A stretch of DNA of 64,000 nucleotides, taken from contig JAJXRY010000002.1 in NCBI GenBank assembly GCA_021628825.1, forward strand, positions 372,001 through 436,000, read 5' to 3'. Below, one piece after another: positions 1 through 11,129 of the stretch. The position numbers and the translations under genes were made by a program. The first letter of the stretch is position 1, and each line of letters begins with the position of its first letter. A model generated the notes under the pieces. That model saw nothing but the letters and a program-made list of their open reading frames with translations, was not told the DNA's origin and ran no database searches. This DNA is from Lachnospiraceae bacterium. Its GTDB lineage: Bacteria; Bacillota; Clostridia; Lachnospirales; Lachnospiraceae.

Positions 1-1937
1 ATACTGACTTTCCTCTCTCACAATGTGGAAATACCGGAAATCTTCAATTTTTCTTTTCCAGTGCCGGATATTTGTCCCCATAAATTTCCTTCAACTGATT
101 CATTAATGAGGAAAAGTCCTTATTGTCTTCTTCTTTTACCTGGGACGGTTTCTGATCGGCAATTAACGGCTGCAAAATATGGATTAAGCGGTCAGGATCT
201 TCCAGCAGGGTCTGTGCGTGCACACAGTAGCAGTTGTAGTCGGATTTGTAGCCGTTTTTTTGTAAATAGGCATCGAAACGATCTTTAATATAAGGAAATT
301 TCTGACAGAGATCCACATACTTTGTTCCTGCTAAGACTTCTTCAGACAGCTTTTTTTGTTTGTTTTAATTTCTGCGGCAAGAGCAGCAATATCTCTGGTT
401 ATTTCAGCAGTTTTATTATTTAAGCCCCAGAATAAATCGTATTTGGTATATTTCGGATCTATCTTTTGTACCGTCTTTTCGAGATCACTGGCGAGAACAG
501 ACGGGAAAAGAGCATATTTAAACCGGTCATAGGTCAGGCGGCCTAGCAATTCCAGGCTGTAAGTAATAAATTCACCACATTCTTTCAGAGACTTGTTCCG
601 AAAATCCATTTCCCGGATTCCAGCTATTTCAGATTCGTATTCCGGCATAAAGGCATGGCATTTCTTTGCACAAAGGTCAAAATTTTTCAGCATTTTTAAG
701 GTGCCTGGGAGTTTGAAAATGTTCCTGTTGAGTCCGATCTTTGAGGTGGGAAGTGTCTGGATGCCATCATCGTCCATCTGTGGATCGGTAGTAAGTATGA
801 GACCGTTTTCTCCAAAGATTTTTGCTTTCTGATGATTAATGGTCAGCATGTAATCATAATCAAGTGGGCGATAGGCATAAGGCATTTTCTCTAACTGGAA
901 TGCCATGTTTTCCTTTTCTTTTCCCTTGATGGTGCTGTCCTTTATGTATTCGGCAACCTGTCGGTTCTCTTCGAAATGATCCATCTTAAGGGTGGTAATG
1001 GCACGTGCCTGTAAGATGTACACGAATCCGTTGCTGATTCCCCATTCAATGTCCATGGGCTGACCATAATGGTTTTCCACGCGGACAGCTTCGGCACAGA
1101 GAGCTGCAATTTCCTGCCTGCTCAGACAGCGTTCCTGCTGCATCTTTGTGGAAACAGGGACTTCTCTGGTATCTGCGCCAGTTTCATCAGCGTAGATGAT
1201 CTGTGTCTGTTTGGAGCCGATCTGGCAGGATTTGAGATTTCCTTTTTTGTCACATAAGTAGCTGTCAGCGGTAACCCGTCCGCTTACGACACTTTCACCG
1301 AGTCCGTAGCTTGCATTGATCTGCATTTCTTCGGTATTGTGTGTGATCGGATTTACAGTGAAGAGAACACCGGACTTCTCACTTTCCACCATTTCCTGAA
1401 TTACAACGGCAAGAGCAACGGAAAGCTGATCGTATCCCTGATTGCAGCGGTAGCAGACGGCACGGTTGCCCCAAAGGGAAGCATAGCAGCTTTTTACTCT
1501 GGCAAGAACCTCATCGATACCGCGGACATTTAAGTAGGTTTCCTGCTGTCCGGCAAAGCTTGCATCCGGCAGATCTTCAGCAGTTGCGGAAGAACGGACA
1601 GCGACACGTGCGTGTTCCCCGAGCTGCTGGTATTTCTCGCGAATGGCTGTTTCCACCTCTTCCGGAAGCTTTCCTTGCATTATCAGATTCCGTAATTTGG
1701 CAGCAGCCTCCAGGAGCTTTTGCTTCTTCCGTGCCGGCAGCAGTCAGCTCCTTTCGGAAGATTTCATCCAGATGATTTTCTTTAAGGAAGGCCCGGTAGG
1801 CTTCGGCGGTTACAACGAATCCATCCGGAACCGTGATTTTTGGCGGCAGTCATTTCTCCAAGATTCGCACCTTTTCCACCGGCGGTTAAAATGTCATTTT
1901 TAATTTCCTTGAAATCGAGAGTCATTTTAGTATTCAT
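1..1937 (-). CDS. PEP-synthase / rifampicin-phosphotransferase-like protein, 3' end outside window
   Basis: Visible part is the ATP-grasp PEP/pyruvate-binding domain: an N-terminal GGKGANLGEMT motif, then RSSATAEDLPDASFAGQQ-type sequence and GVLFTVNP, and a QARAITTL end of the nucleotide-binding part, followed by the start of the linker to the phosphohistidine domain. The family transfers phosphate from ATP to pyruvate or to a drug via a histidine. Start at 1937 is chosen because AGGAAAGG lies 8 bases before that ATG; an upstream in-frame ATG lacks a site. The frame breaks at runs near 48-52, 351-357, 1718-1721 and 1837-1841; shortening each restores one protein. PEP synthase versus antibiotic phosphotransferase cannot be decided because the C-terminal domains are missing. 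Confidence 0.8.
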
Positions 1938-1983
1938 ATCTGGTTTCCTTTCCTGAATAGTTACCATGATTTATATTTTTGTC

Positions 1984-2030
1984 ATAATAGTTCAGCCATG
2001 CCATTCATAAGCTGCCGGATTGCACAAGCT
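1984..2030 (+). repeat. dispersed intergenic repeat, copy 1
   Basis: The stretch AGTTCAGCC-N4-CATTCATAAGCTG-CCGGATTG recurs with few changes at 20246-20280. Here it sits between the end of the tetR gene and the start of the PEP-synthase-like gene. Function unknown. Confidence 0.5.
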
Positions 2031-2032
2031 GG

Positions 2033-2632
2033 CTAAAGTGTTATAAATTTTCTTGCATTATCTTCAATAAAACCTTTCAATAGCAGGTCGAAATACTCCG
2101 GATCAAACTGTACGGAGTTGGAAAAACAGAACAAAGCTTCCGGTAAATACATTAATAAGACCTTCTATATCCACATCCTCCACGGCATGGTGTTCCTTCC
2201 AATAAGAAGCAAGCTTATTAAGAAAAGACCGGTAAACCGCTCCGACTCGGTTTTCAGTGTCCAGATCGGCTCTTGAAAGAATAGCAAAGCTCTGGGAGTA
2301 AACCGGCTGGTTCTGCGCTTTATGCATGAGATTCATGGAATTCACATAGATGATTTCCGATAAAAAACCGACAGGATCTGACAAAGATTCCGGGAAACGC
2401 TGCTCTAAGAGATCGAGCTTTTGCTGTGCACGGAAATGCATCACGTCCAAAACCAGTGCATCCTTATCTTTCCAGAAGTTATAAAAAGCTTCCCTGTGCA
2501 ATACCGACACGTTTTTGTTAATTCCTGGATGCTTAAGGATTTTGTTCCTTTGTCATGGAACAGATCGAGAGCTGTTTCCATGATACGGATTTTGATTTGT
2601 TCTTTTTCTTCTTCGCTGAATGCTTTTGCCAT
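2033..2632 (-). CDS. TetR/AcrR family transcriptional regulator
   Basis: About 200 residues after frame repair. The N-terminus is a TetR helix-turn-helix (ALDLFHDKG, SIQELTKRVGIAQGSFYNFWKDKDAL after correction), followed by a divergent ligand-binding all-helical domain. Three runs (A5 and T5 near 2500-2520, T5 near 2118) each need one base less; the last correction moves the stop from 2103 to 2033. It lies upstream of, and in the same direction as, the PEP-synthase-like gene. A palindrome GTTAG-N6-CTAAC 58 bases upstream is a plausible autoregulatory operator. Ligand unknown. Confidence 0.82.
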
Positions 2633-2689
2633 TGCAGGTGAATATCCTTTTCTTTGTGATTTTTATAAATTTACTTTCAACAACTACAT

Positions 2690-2705
2690 GTTAGCATACA
2701 CTAAC
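2690..2705. promoter_or_regulatory. putative TetR operator GTTAG-N6-CTAAC
   Basis: Perfect inverted repeat GTTAG CATACA CTAAC in the tetR upstream region. The same arms and spacing occur at 56777-56792 before a small membrane-protein gene, which supports a shared regulator. Binding is inferred. Confidence 0.5.
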
Positions 2706-2709
2706 TTAA

Positions 2710-2750
2710 ATAGCAATGAATATTTTTTTAAAAAAAATATTCATTGCTAT
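2710..2750. repeat. perfect 20-bp palindrome, AT-rich
   Basis: Twenty-base arms with a single central base, ending in GCAATGAATA/TATTCATTGC and an A7/T7 core. It lies between the divergent tetR and DUF1538 genes, and a TATAAT overlaps its right end (2748-2753). It may be an operator or a cruciform-forming site. Confidence 0.55.
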
Positions 2751-2969
2751 AATATGAGGTTATGGCGAATATTAAAATAACGTAAATAATAAGTAAATTT
2801 ATTTTTGGAATTATTGATAAGAAAAAGGTATCTGTGTTAAGATATTTATACTTATTCTTATGAAACGGGAAATTGACAGATTATTCTATAAGAAAGGCGA
2901 ATAACGGTTCTGTGTGCTTGAAGCCCCGGTTGCTGAATGAGGAATAGAACAGTTACGAAAGGCGATATA

Positions 2970-4518
2970 TTGTTGAAATTTCTTCCTTCGAATCTCCGTG
3001 AAAAAAATTTAAAGAAACTTTAAAAAGCAGTACTTCCTATCATAGCCATTGTGCTTGTGCTATGTTTTTACCATTGCGCCAATTTCACCCAGCATTATCT
3101 TAATGTTTCTGGTGGGTGGTGTTTTGTTGATTATAGGAATGCTGCTTTTTAACGTTGGTGTGGATATTTCCATGACTCCGATGGGCGAGCGGGTCGGTAC
3201 GACAATGACGAAATCAAAGAATATCTTCATAATGATTGCGTTGAGCTTTCTGCTTGGAGTGATGATTACGATTTCTGAGCCGGATCTTCAGGTGCTGGCC
3301 GGGCAGGTTCCCTCAATTCCCAATATGGTGCTGATTCTTACTGTGGCTGTTGGTGTGGGCTTTTTCCTGGTGCTTGCTCTTGTACGTATGCTGTTTGGAA
3401 TCCAGTTATCCCATATGCTGCTGGTATTTTATGCGGTTGTATTTACGCTGGCTTACTTTGTTCCGGGAGATTTCCTTGCGGTGGCGTTCGATTCAGGCGG
3501 TGTTACCACAGGGCCAATGACAGTACCGTTTATTATGGCACTCGGTGTCGGTATTTCTGCAATCCGAAGCGATAAGCGGGCAGCAGACGACAGCTTTGGT
3601 CTGGTTGCCTTATGCTCCATCGGGCCGATTCTTGCGGTTTTAGTGCTAAGTATGATTTACCGGCCGGATGTAAATGCCATGAGCACGGCATCCGAACCGA
3701 TTCAGATTATGGATGATACGGTGCAGATGTGGCATGCTTTTATGGAGGAATTTCCGGCATATATGAAGGAGATTGCGGTTTCCCTTCTGCCAATCATTGT
3801 TTTCTTCTTTTTATTTCAGTTGATTTCAAAAGATATCCAAAAGCGGCTCCTGGTTAAGATCGTTGTGGGTCTTTTATATACTTATGCAGGTCTTGTACTC
3901 TTTCTTACGGGTGTAAATGTCGGATTTATGCCGGCAGGTAATTATCTGGGACAGACGATAGCGGGACTGCCGTATCGTTACATACTGATTCCGATTGGTA
4001 TGCTGATCGGTTATTTCATTGTTAAGGCAGAGCCTGCGGTATTTGTGCTGACGAAGCAGGTTGAAGAGATTACCTCAGGGGCGATCAGTGCCAAAGCAAT
4101 GGGAACGAGCTTATCCATCGGTGTATCGGTATCCATCGGAATGGCGATGCTGCGAGTGCTTACAGGCATTCCGATTATGTGGTTCATCATTCCGGGATAT
4201 GCAATTGCGCTGCTGCTTACGTTCTTTGTGCCGAAGATCTTTACGGCGATTGCATTTGACTCCGGTGGGGTGGCGTCCGGTCCGATGACTGCAACCTTTC
4301 TGCTTCCGCTTGCCATGGGTGCATGTGAGGTTACAGGTGGCAATATCATGACCGATGCATTCGGTGTGGTTGCCATGGTAGCGATGACGCCGCTGATTAC
4401 GATCCAGATTCTTGGTGTGGTATTCCGCGTGAAGGAAAGTCAGGCACACAAGCGTGCCGCAGTTGGTGCAGATGTGGCTGTTCTGGCAGCCGAGGATATG
4501 GATATTATCGAACTGTAA
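2970..4518 (+). CDS. DUF1538 family multi-pass membrane transporter
   Basis: Roughly 510 residues, highly hydrophobic, made of two homologous halves. Each half carries a conserved AFDSGGV-(T/A)-(T/S)GPMT signature (near 3487 and 4253), the hallmark of DUF1538 proteins, thought to be transporters with inverted repeats. The start is probably TTG at 2970, 7 bases after AAAGG; the reading frame to 3049 needs corrections at A7 (near 2991), A5 (near 3026) and T5 (near 3065). The next gene encodes a PII-like protein 77 bases downstream, which suggests the transporter is gated by a PII-type sensor. Substrate unknown. Confidence 0.78.
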
Positions 4519-4595
4519 GGATATTAGTGGCGTTATTATGATTTGACAAAAGCAGGTAATATCATACATAGAAATGTAAGCGGAAAGGTTAAGAT

Positions 4596-5283
4596 ATGAG
4601 TGACGTTTATATTATGACGACGATCATCGATCGTAAGAATAGTAAGAAATATATTGATTTATATAAGAAGGATAAGCTGGAGGTCATGTATATCACTCTG
4701 GGAGAGGGAACCGCCAGAGGGGATATTCTGGATTATCTGGGGCTGGAGGCTTCGGAGAAGATGGTGATTTTTAACTTCGTGCAGCAGCATGACTGGATGC
4801 TGACGAAGAAGAACCTGCAGAGTAAGCTTCAGATTGATGCGCCCGGAGAGGGAATAGCCTTTCTCGTGCCGTTAAGCAGTATCGGAGGAAAAAGAACACT
4901 GCAGTTTTTACTCGATAGACAGGAATTGCCGGAAAGTGAGGAATCGACATTGAAGGATACCACGTATGAATTAATTGTTGCAATTGCAGATCAGGAAAAA
5001 TTTGGAAATGGTGATGGATGCAGCCCGCGGTGCCGGTGCCTATGGTGGAACGGTGATTCATGCGAAGGGAACCGGTATGGAATATGCGGAAAAGTATCTG
5101 GGTGTGACAATTGCCGCAGAAAAGGCCATGATCTTTATTGTAACCAAAAAGGATCAGAAGAACAGCATTATGAAGGCGATTATGGAGCAGGCCGGAATGC
5201 AGACTCCTGCAAAGACGATTGTATTTTCACTTCCGGTTACCGATACGGCAGGCTTGCGCCTTGTTGATCTTGACGAGAATTAA
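4596..5283 (+). CDS. tandem PII-like (P-II family) regulatory protein
   Basis: About 228 residues with two PII-type ferredoxin-like halves: residues 1-110 (YIMTTIIDRKNSKKYIDLY start) and 125-228, where GAGAYGGTVIHAKGTG resembles the PII beta-strand and T-loop region and KDQKNSIMKAIMEQAG the second helix. PII proteins sense nucleotides and metabolites and bind a partner, often a transporter. One A5 run near 4997-5001 must be A4 to join the halves. AAAGG precedes the ATG. Being next to the DUF1538 transporter implies a role in its control. A single-chain pair of PII domains is unusual since PII normally forms trimers. Confidence 0.72.
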
Positions 5284-5324
5284 TAAATTCTTTAAACTGC
5301 CATGCGGATGATATATAGATTAAG

Positions 5325-5964
5325 TTATTTAAAAATCCCTTCATGGCATATAATTTTTTTCTCAAGAATATCAAGTGCCTGTTCGTTCTGGTTCTGGCAG
5401 AAGCTGACTAATGTGTCTTCATCCGCATTTTTGAGGACAGAGGTATCGGCACCTAATTGTACGAAACAGATATAATTATCAATGACTTCAATCCGGGAGG
5501 CTTCGACCTTGGCATGGTTTATTGGCTGCTTTTCGTAGGTTTTCAGAAGCTTTTCCCGGTACTGGTCAAGAAGGAGTTCCACGTTGGTAACCTCCTCCTC
5601 CTTGGCTTCCACAAGGATCATCATATCTGTACCGGCTTCGGTGTGTTCATACTCGGCAAGAAAGCTGTGGTACATTTCTTCCGGAATTCCGGTTAATTCT
5701 TCAAATTCTTCTGCGGTATATAATGCATTCGGCCAGTAATTTTCTCCCAGCATTTCCATAACAGATTTCCGAAGCTCACGCATAACGGGCGATAAGGAGT
5801 AAGTACTGTCTACCCTGGAGGTGTTTACCGTCTCGAAATCTTCATTTTTCGTAGCTTTCTGTGGAAGGATAGATATTGTGAGCGAAGGAGCAGCCGCACA
5901 GGCATCCACAGAAGGTAACAAGGATAGAAAATACAATTATGGTCTTTTTCATAATCAGGTTCAT
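5325..5964 (-). CDS. DUF4358-type lipoprotein
   Basis: About 210 residues after one correction (A5 near 5844). The N-terminus read from 5964 gives a lipoprotein signal peptide ending in a Leu-Cys-Gly-Cys lipobox, missed by the longer raw frame. The body, with ELRKSVMEMLGENYWPNA and MYHSFLAEYEHTEAGTDMMILVEAK, fits the clostridial DUF4358 family of unknown function. Probably anchored on the outer face of the membrane. GGA lies 12 bases before the ATG, so 5952 is an alternative start. Confidence 0.7.
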
Positions 5965-6181
5965 AATTAATGGGATTCCTTTCTGAAACTATAATGATAT
6001 GTATCGGGAACCAGATGCGGTCATTTGTTGAACAGGACTTTACAGTAATTCTGTATAACATCAGATGGAATTTTTAAATACTGGCTATAGAAAGGATTAT
6101 TTCCGGAAATTAGACAAACTATACAATTGATGCTAAACTACAAGAAGTGCAGATTACTCATTTGATTAAGCGAGGTTACTT

Positions 6182-7694
6182 ATGCTTTTTTTAATTCCTA
6201 TATATTTATATTTTTTTATTTCTGCCCCTTGCGCTGCTTGGCTGGTACGGGCTGAACCGCTGCAAGGCATATGAAATGGCGAAGTTATTTCTGGCGGTAA
6301 TGTCGTTATGGTTTTACGGCTATTTTAATCTATACTATCTGTTTGTGATTCTCGGAAGCATTCTGGTGAATTACCTGTTGAGCTTTCTGCTAAAGAAATT
6401 CTCATCACCAAAGGTATGCAGGGCCGGACTCTGGGCAGGCGTGATCTTAAACCTTGGCATTTTTGGTTTTATTTGAAGTATTACGATTTCTTTTTTGAAA
6501 ATGTGAATGCGGTTTTTTTAAGACAAACTTTGCGTTGAAGCATATTCTGCTGCCACTTGGCATCAGCTTCTTTACGTTTCAGCAGCTTTCCTTTATCATT
6601 GACCGGGCGAAGGGTAAGGCAGGGCATTATTCTTTTTATTAACTATCTGACCTTTGTTACGTTCTTTCCACAGTTGATTGCAGGCCCCATTGTTTTATAT
6701 AAGGAAATGATGCCCCAGTTTGAGGATACGGACAATCGCCGTTTTAACAGCGATCAGTTTGCGAAGGGAATCATTATTTTTACAATCGGATTAGGAAAAA
6801 AAGGTGCTTCTTGCAGACAACCTGGCGCTTCCGGTGAACTTTGGCTTTTGAGCAGAATCTGTTCCTGGATACGCCGTCTACATTGCTTATGATTCTGGCT
6901 TACACGTTCCAGATTTATTTTGATTTCAGTGGATACAGCGATATGGCAATCGGTCTTGGCAAGATGTTTAACATCGAGCTTCCCGTAAACTTTAATTCAC
7001 CGTATAAGGCCTGTTCGGTGAAGGAGCTCTGGCAGCGGTGGCATATGACGTTGTCCCGGTTTTTCATCCAGTACGTGTACATTCCACTGGGAGGAAGCCG
7101 TAAGGGCAAGGCGCGCACGATCTTTAATACGTTTATGGTCTTTTTCTTGAGCGGACTCTGGCACGGGGCGAACTGGACCTATATTGCATGGGGGTCCATG
7201 CAGGGCCTGCTGGTGATCTGGGATAATCTGGGAATAGTCGGTGTAAAGGGCTCGAATGAAAAGACGCCGGCGAAGTGGTATATTCCTAGATGGCTGGGGT
7301 GGATTTTTACGTTTGGATTCTTTAATCTGTCGCTCATTTTCTTTGGAAGCAGCAGTATGACATCGGCCATCCAGTTATTTAAGAATATTTTTTTGCTTTT
7401 TAAGAACACAGGATATCTGTTTAAGCTGGCAGCCAATCTGGATATTCCGGAGTTTTACCTCATAAAGCAGGTGCTTACCCTGAAGTTCCCCGATATGCTG
7501 CAATATGCTTATGTGGTACTATTCCTGTTGCTGCTTGTTATCAGTGCCGTTGTGATTAGCCGGAAGAATACGCTCCAAATGGTAGCAGAGAATCCCTTCC
7601 GTAAGAAGCTATGCGTATGGGTGGTATTTATTTTCGTATGGTCTGTGATTTCCTTCTCACAGGTAAGTACGTTTATTTACTTTAATTTTTTTAG
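6182..7694 (+). CDS. MBOAT family membrane O-acyltransferase
   Basis: About 480 residues with ten or more membrane segments. Diagnostic MBOAT motifs are present: LPLGISFFTFQQLSFIID, the NYLTFVTFFPQLIAGPIV segment, SGYSDMAIGLGKMFNI, LWQRWHMTLS and LSGLWHGANWTYI with the catalytic histidine. Such enzymes (DltB/AlgI-like) acylate exported polymers. Several T runs are too long (T7 near 6186, 6231, 6513 and 7687 all fit T5), and the true end is the TAG at 7692-7694 rather than the longer raw frame. The next gene starts 11 bases later and is the usual extracellular partner. Confidence 0.88.
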
Positions 7695-7704
7695 AGGAAA
7701 TATT

Positions 7705-8789
7705 ATGACTTCAAAACAGTTTTTTTAAAGCGATTTTTTTCATAGGGAGCGGTGCAGTATTGCTGTTGTGCATCCTCATCGTGGTTGTTATTGATCCCTT
7801 TTTCCAGTATCATAAGGCACTGCCTGGGTTAAAGGCAGTGCTTGCGGACAAGGAATATCAGGTGGTCGGAACCTTGAAGAACTTCGATTATGACAGTGTT
7901 GTGGCGGGATCCTCCGTAGCGGAGAACTACAACAACAGCTGGTTTGACGAGGGCTTTGACTGTCACGTGATTAAGGCGATCCGTTCCTACGGTGCGACGG
8001 CAGATCTTTGTTATCTTTTAGATGAGGCATTTGAGCATCAGCAGTTGAAATATGTGTTCTACAATCTGGATCCGTCGGCACTTGTGGCAGATCCGGAGCC
8101 GACCTTTGAGCTGACGGGCTGCCCGATGTATCTGTATGATAATAATTATATCAATGACATTCAGTATGTGCTGAATAAGGGAGTCCTGTTTGAGAAGATT
8201 CCTTATATGATTGCGAAGTCCGTAACCGGTGACTATAACGAGGATGAATCCTATAACTGGGCGCAGTGGAAGGAATTTAATTCGGACATGGCGCTGGGAT
8301 TGTATATCCGTAAGCCCTCTATTGCGGAAGAAAAGCCGGAGGATGCTTATCAGGAGCTGCTCTCCCGGAATCTGGCATTGTTAACGGAGCGCATTGAGGC
8401 ACATCCGGAAACACAGTTTTTATATTTTCATGCCGCCATATTCGATGCTCTGGTGGGACAGCACCTATCGGGACGGGGATCTTACTGCTTATCTGTACAA
8501 TATGGAAACAGCGATGAATACGCTTTTGGAATACGATAATGTGCGGTGCTTTTATTTCATGAATGACCGTGAGACGATCTTAAATCTGGAGAACTATATG
8601 GATATTCTTCACTTCTCCGATGAGATCAACCATCAGATCTGTGAGGATCTTATTGCAGGAAGATTTGAGGTGACAAAGGAAAACTGCCACGAAACGATTG
8701 AGGATATGCGTTCCCTGGCAGAAGAAATTGTAACGAAGCTGATTCTTCCGTATGAAGACCGGATCAAGGTTGATATAGTGGATGAATAG
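7705..8789 (+). CDS. MBOAT-associated SGNH/DltD-like membrane-anchored protein
   Basis: About 360 residues with one N-terminal membrane anchor and an extracellular domain. The block VVAGSSVAEN looks like the nucleophile block of SGNH-fold acyl-transfer partners (compare AlgJ/DltD/PatB), and FMPPYSMLWWD is typical of the clostridial MBOAT partner. AGAGGAAA precedes the start. Frame breaks: T7 near 7731 and T4 near 8427. With the preceding gene it probably forms a cell-surface polysaccharide or teichoic acid O-acylation pair. The acceptor is unknown. Confidence 0.72.
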
Positions 8790-8904
8790 CAGATATATTG
8801 TATATAAAGCAAGCTGCCAGTTGGATCACCAGCTGACAGCCTGCTTTTCTATTGATGGTTTTGAATTATTATAAATCTGAGATAATGACCGGATAAATGA
8901 AAGC

Positions 8905-9991
8905 CTAATTTCTGACCTGCTCCATGATTAAATTCATAATCGTTTTAATGGCATTTAACTGGTTGCTCTTTGCCATGGCATCAATGTAATGCTGACGCTC
9001 GAAGAAGAGCTCTGTCACCTTCTCACATAACATTTCAGGCTTCAGGGCATCGTCATCTAAAAACAACGGAGAAGCCCTGTGATTCAAAGGATTTCGCATT
9101 CAGGATCTGGTCACCGCGGCTGCTGCTTGCGGATAAAGGAATGAGGACGTTGGGCTTCTTTAAAGCAAGCAGCTCACAGATGGAGTTTGCGCCTGCACGG
9201 GAAATGACAATGTCTGCCGCAGCAAATAAATCTTTTTAATTCTGATTTCACATAATCAAACTGCTTATATCCGGCAGTGCCGTTCAGTTTTTCATCAACC
9301 TTATCCTTACCACAGATGTGAACGACCTGAAAATCCTGTAACAGGACAGGCAGTGCATCGCGGACGGCAATGTTAATGGAGTTCGCACCGAGACTTCCGC
9401 CGATCACCATAATTACCGGTTTGGAAGTATTAAAGCCACAGAAGGAAAAGTCCGTCTGCCTTATTGCCATTTGCAAGTTCTTCACGGATCGGCGAACCGG
9501 ATAAGACCGCCTTATCTTTTAGGAAGCATGGCGAGTGTTTCCGGGAAGTTACAGCAGACCTTTTTGGCTACAGGAATACAAAGCCTGTTGGCAAGTCCGG
9601 GGGTCATATCGGATTCATGGATGATACACGGTATATGGAGAGCGGCAGCGGCCCGGACGACGGGAACACTGACAAAGCCTCCTTTGGAAAAGACCACATC
9701 GGGCTTAAGCTGCTTCAATATCTTCTTAGCCTCCCCAAAGCCCTTAATGACCTTGAAGGGATCCGTGAGATTCTTTACATCAAGATAACGTCGGAATTTG
9801 CCGGTGGAAACACCATAATAAGGAATATGAAAGTCTTCGATCAGTTTCTTTTCGATGCCATCATAGGAACCGATATAAGATATTTCAAAGCCTGCCTTTT
9901 GTAAATGCGGCAGCAGTGCAATATTCGGAGTAACATGGCCGGCTGTACCGCCGCCGGTCAGTACAATTTTATAACCAGTTGATTGTTCCAT
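8905..9991 (-). CDS. murG: MurG, UDP-GlcNAc:lipid I N-acetylglucosaminyltransferase
   Basis: Makes lipid II on the inner face of the membrane during peptidoglycan synthesis. Motifs: [11 protein letters not shown] near the N-terminus, [23 protein letters not shown], the middle [10 protein letters not shown], and [17 protein letters not shown] with LIPL after frame repair. About 357 residues. Start at 9991 is set by GGGAGG 7 bases upstream. Four runs are one base too long (near 9517, 9455, 9235 and 9060). Since the gene is essential, these breaks argue for sequence errors, not decay. Confidence 0.92.
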
Positions 9992-10175
9992 ACAGATGCC
10001 TCCCATTTTTGGTTCGATACATGAAAGTATAGCAGATTCCTTCTGCGTTTTTCCATAGAAAGTCCGTTTTTTTGTCGAAATAATCAGATAACTGATCCCT
10101 CCCATAATAAATATATAATTATATAATATATTCAGATAACTGTTCAGAATTATAGACAGGCATGGAGGAAGGATT

Positions 10176-10845
10176 ATGTTGTCATTATTACAAAATTTCC
10201 ATTTTTTTATCTGTTTGTATGATAGTATTTCTATCTTTTAAGTATTATATTCCAGACAATTGCAGGTGTGATGATTCACGTTTTTATTGCAGGAATCTGA
10301 GAATATGAGTATGATCCGGAGTAACGCATTGAAGCAATGCCGCCAAAAAGTACATAAATTATTACAAATTAAATGGCAGAATGATAAACACATCCGTGTA
10401 TGTGGATAAATTCATCAAAAAAAGCTGAAGCTGTTGGGGGATACCTTTGACCAGATACCTGCAGCTATCCGGACAGATGATGTTTTTCTTTATCTTATCA
10501 ACGGGGATCAGCATTTTCCTGCAGCTGTCATTTGGCAAAACACTGTTTGATATGGTTCCCTATTATTTAATCAGTATTCTGGGCTTGTATCTGTACTTTT
10601 CCGTGATGAGTTTTTACGAACCTGGAGGAAAAAAAGAAGCTCCTTAAGATCAATCTGGTAGATTATCTGGACAATCACCTTTGCCCACGGCTGGAAACAG
10701 AGCTGTCGGCACTGGACGAGCTTAGGCAGAAGGAAACTATGGGAAAAAGCCGTTTCTGATAGAACGAAAAGAACCGGGAATCGTTAATTTTTCCCAGCAG
10801 CAGGAGCTGGAAGCCCTGCTGGAGGAATTATTATACGAATCATGA
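10176..10845 (+). CDS. unknown membrane protein, frame broken several times
   Basis: A strong GGAGGAAGG precedes the ATG at 10176. Reading across breaks gives an N-terminal hydrophobic segment, a basic middle ([19 protein letters not shown]), a basic [22 protein letters not shown] stretch, two membrane helices ([17 protein letters not shown] and [19 protein letters not shown]) and an acidic C-terminal tail. At least two of the needed shifts (near 10320 and 10400) are not at homopolymers, so genuine decay is possible here. No family recognised; it could be a protein that works with a larger membrane machine. Confidence 0.45.
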
Positions 10846-11129
10846 AAATAAAGTAAGAATCGCCCTTCCTGTTTCGTCTATCCTGTTTTCGGAATTCTCT
10901 GATTGACGATAGCTCCTTTATATGGTATATCTAATAACAAGAAATGGTACTTATGTCCTATTTTCAGGTTATTGGAGATGGTGCTTATATTAGAAGAATG
11001 TTGAAAACATGGCAAGCTGGCTGTTACTGCACACATAGCTGCCGGACACGGGCTGTCTGGCTTCGCAGGAATATGATTCCGGAGTGAGCAGCAAAACTTT
11101 GCTTATCTTGTGTTGAAAGGAATTACGAC
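10846..11129. other. intergenic region, no gene recognised
   Basis: No convincing reading frame. A small hairpin (GGAAT-ATG-ATTCC) lies near 11071-11083. This could be the leader of the GGDEF gene that follows, but I could not match a known riboswitch. Confidence 0.4.

Noticed and set aside
5825..6061. Separate 78-codon minus-strand gene
   Set aside because: Only its inner part matters: the true lipoprotein signal is in another frame and joins the DUF4358 body after one correction.
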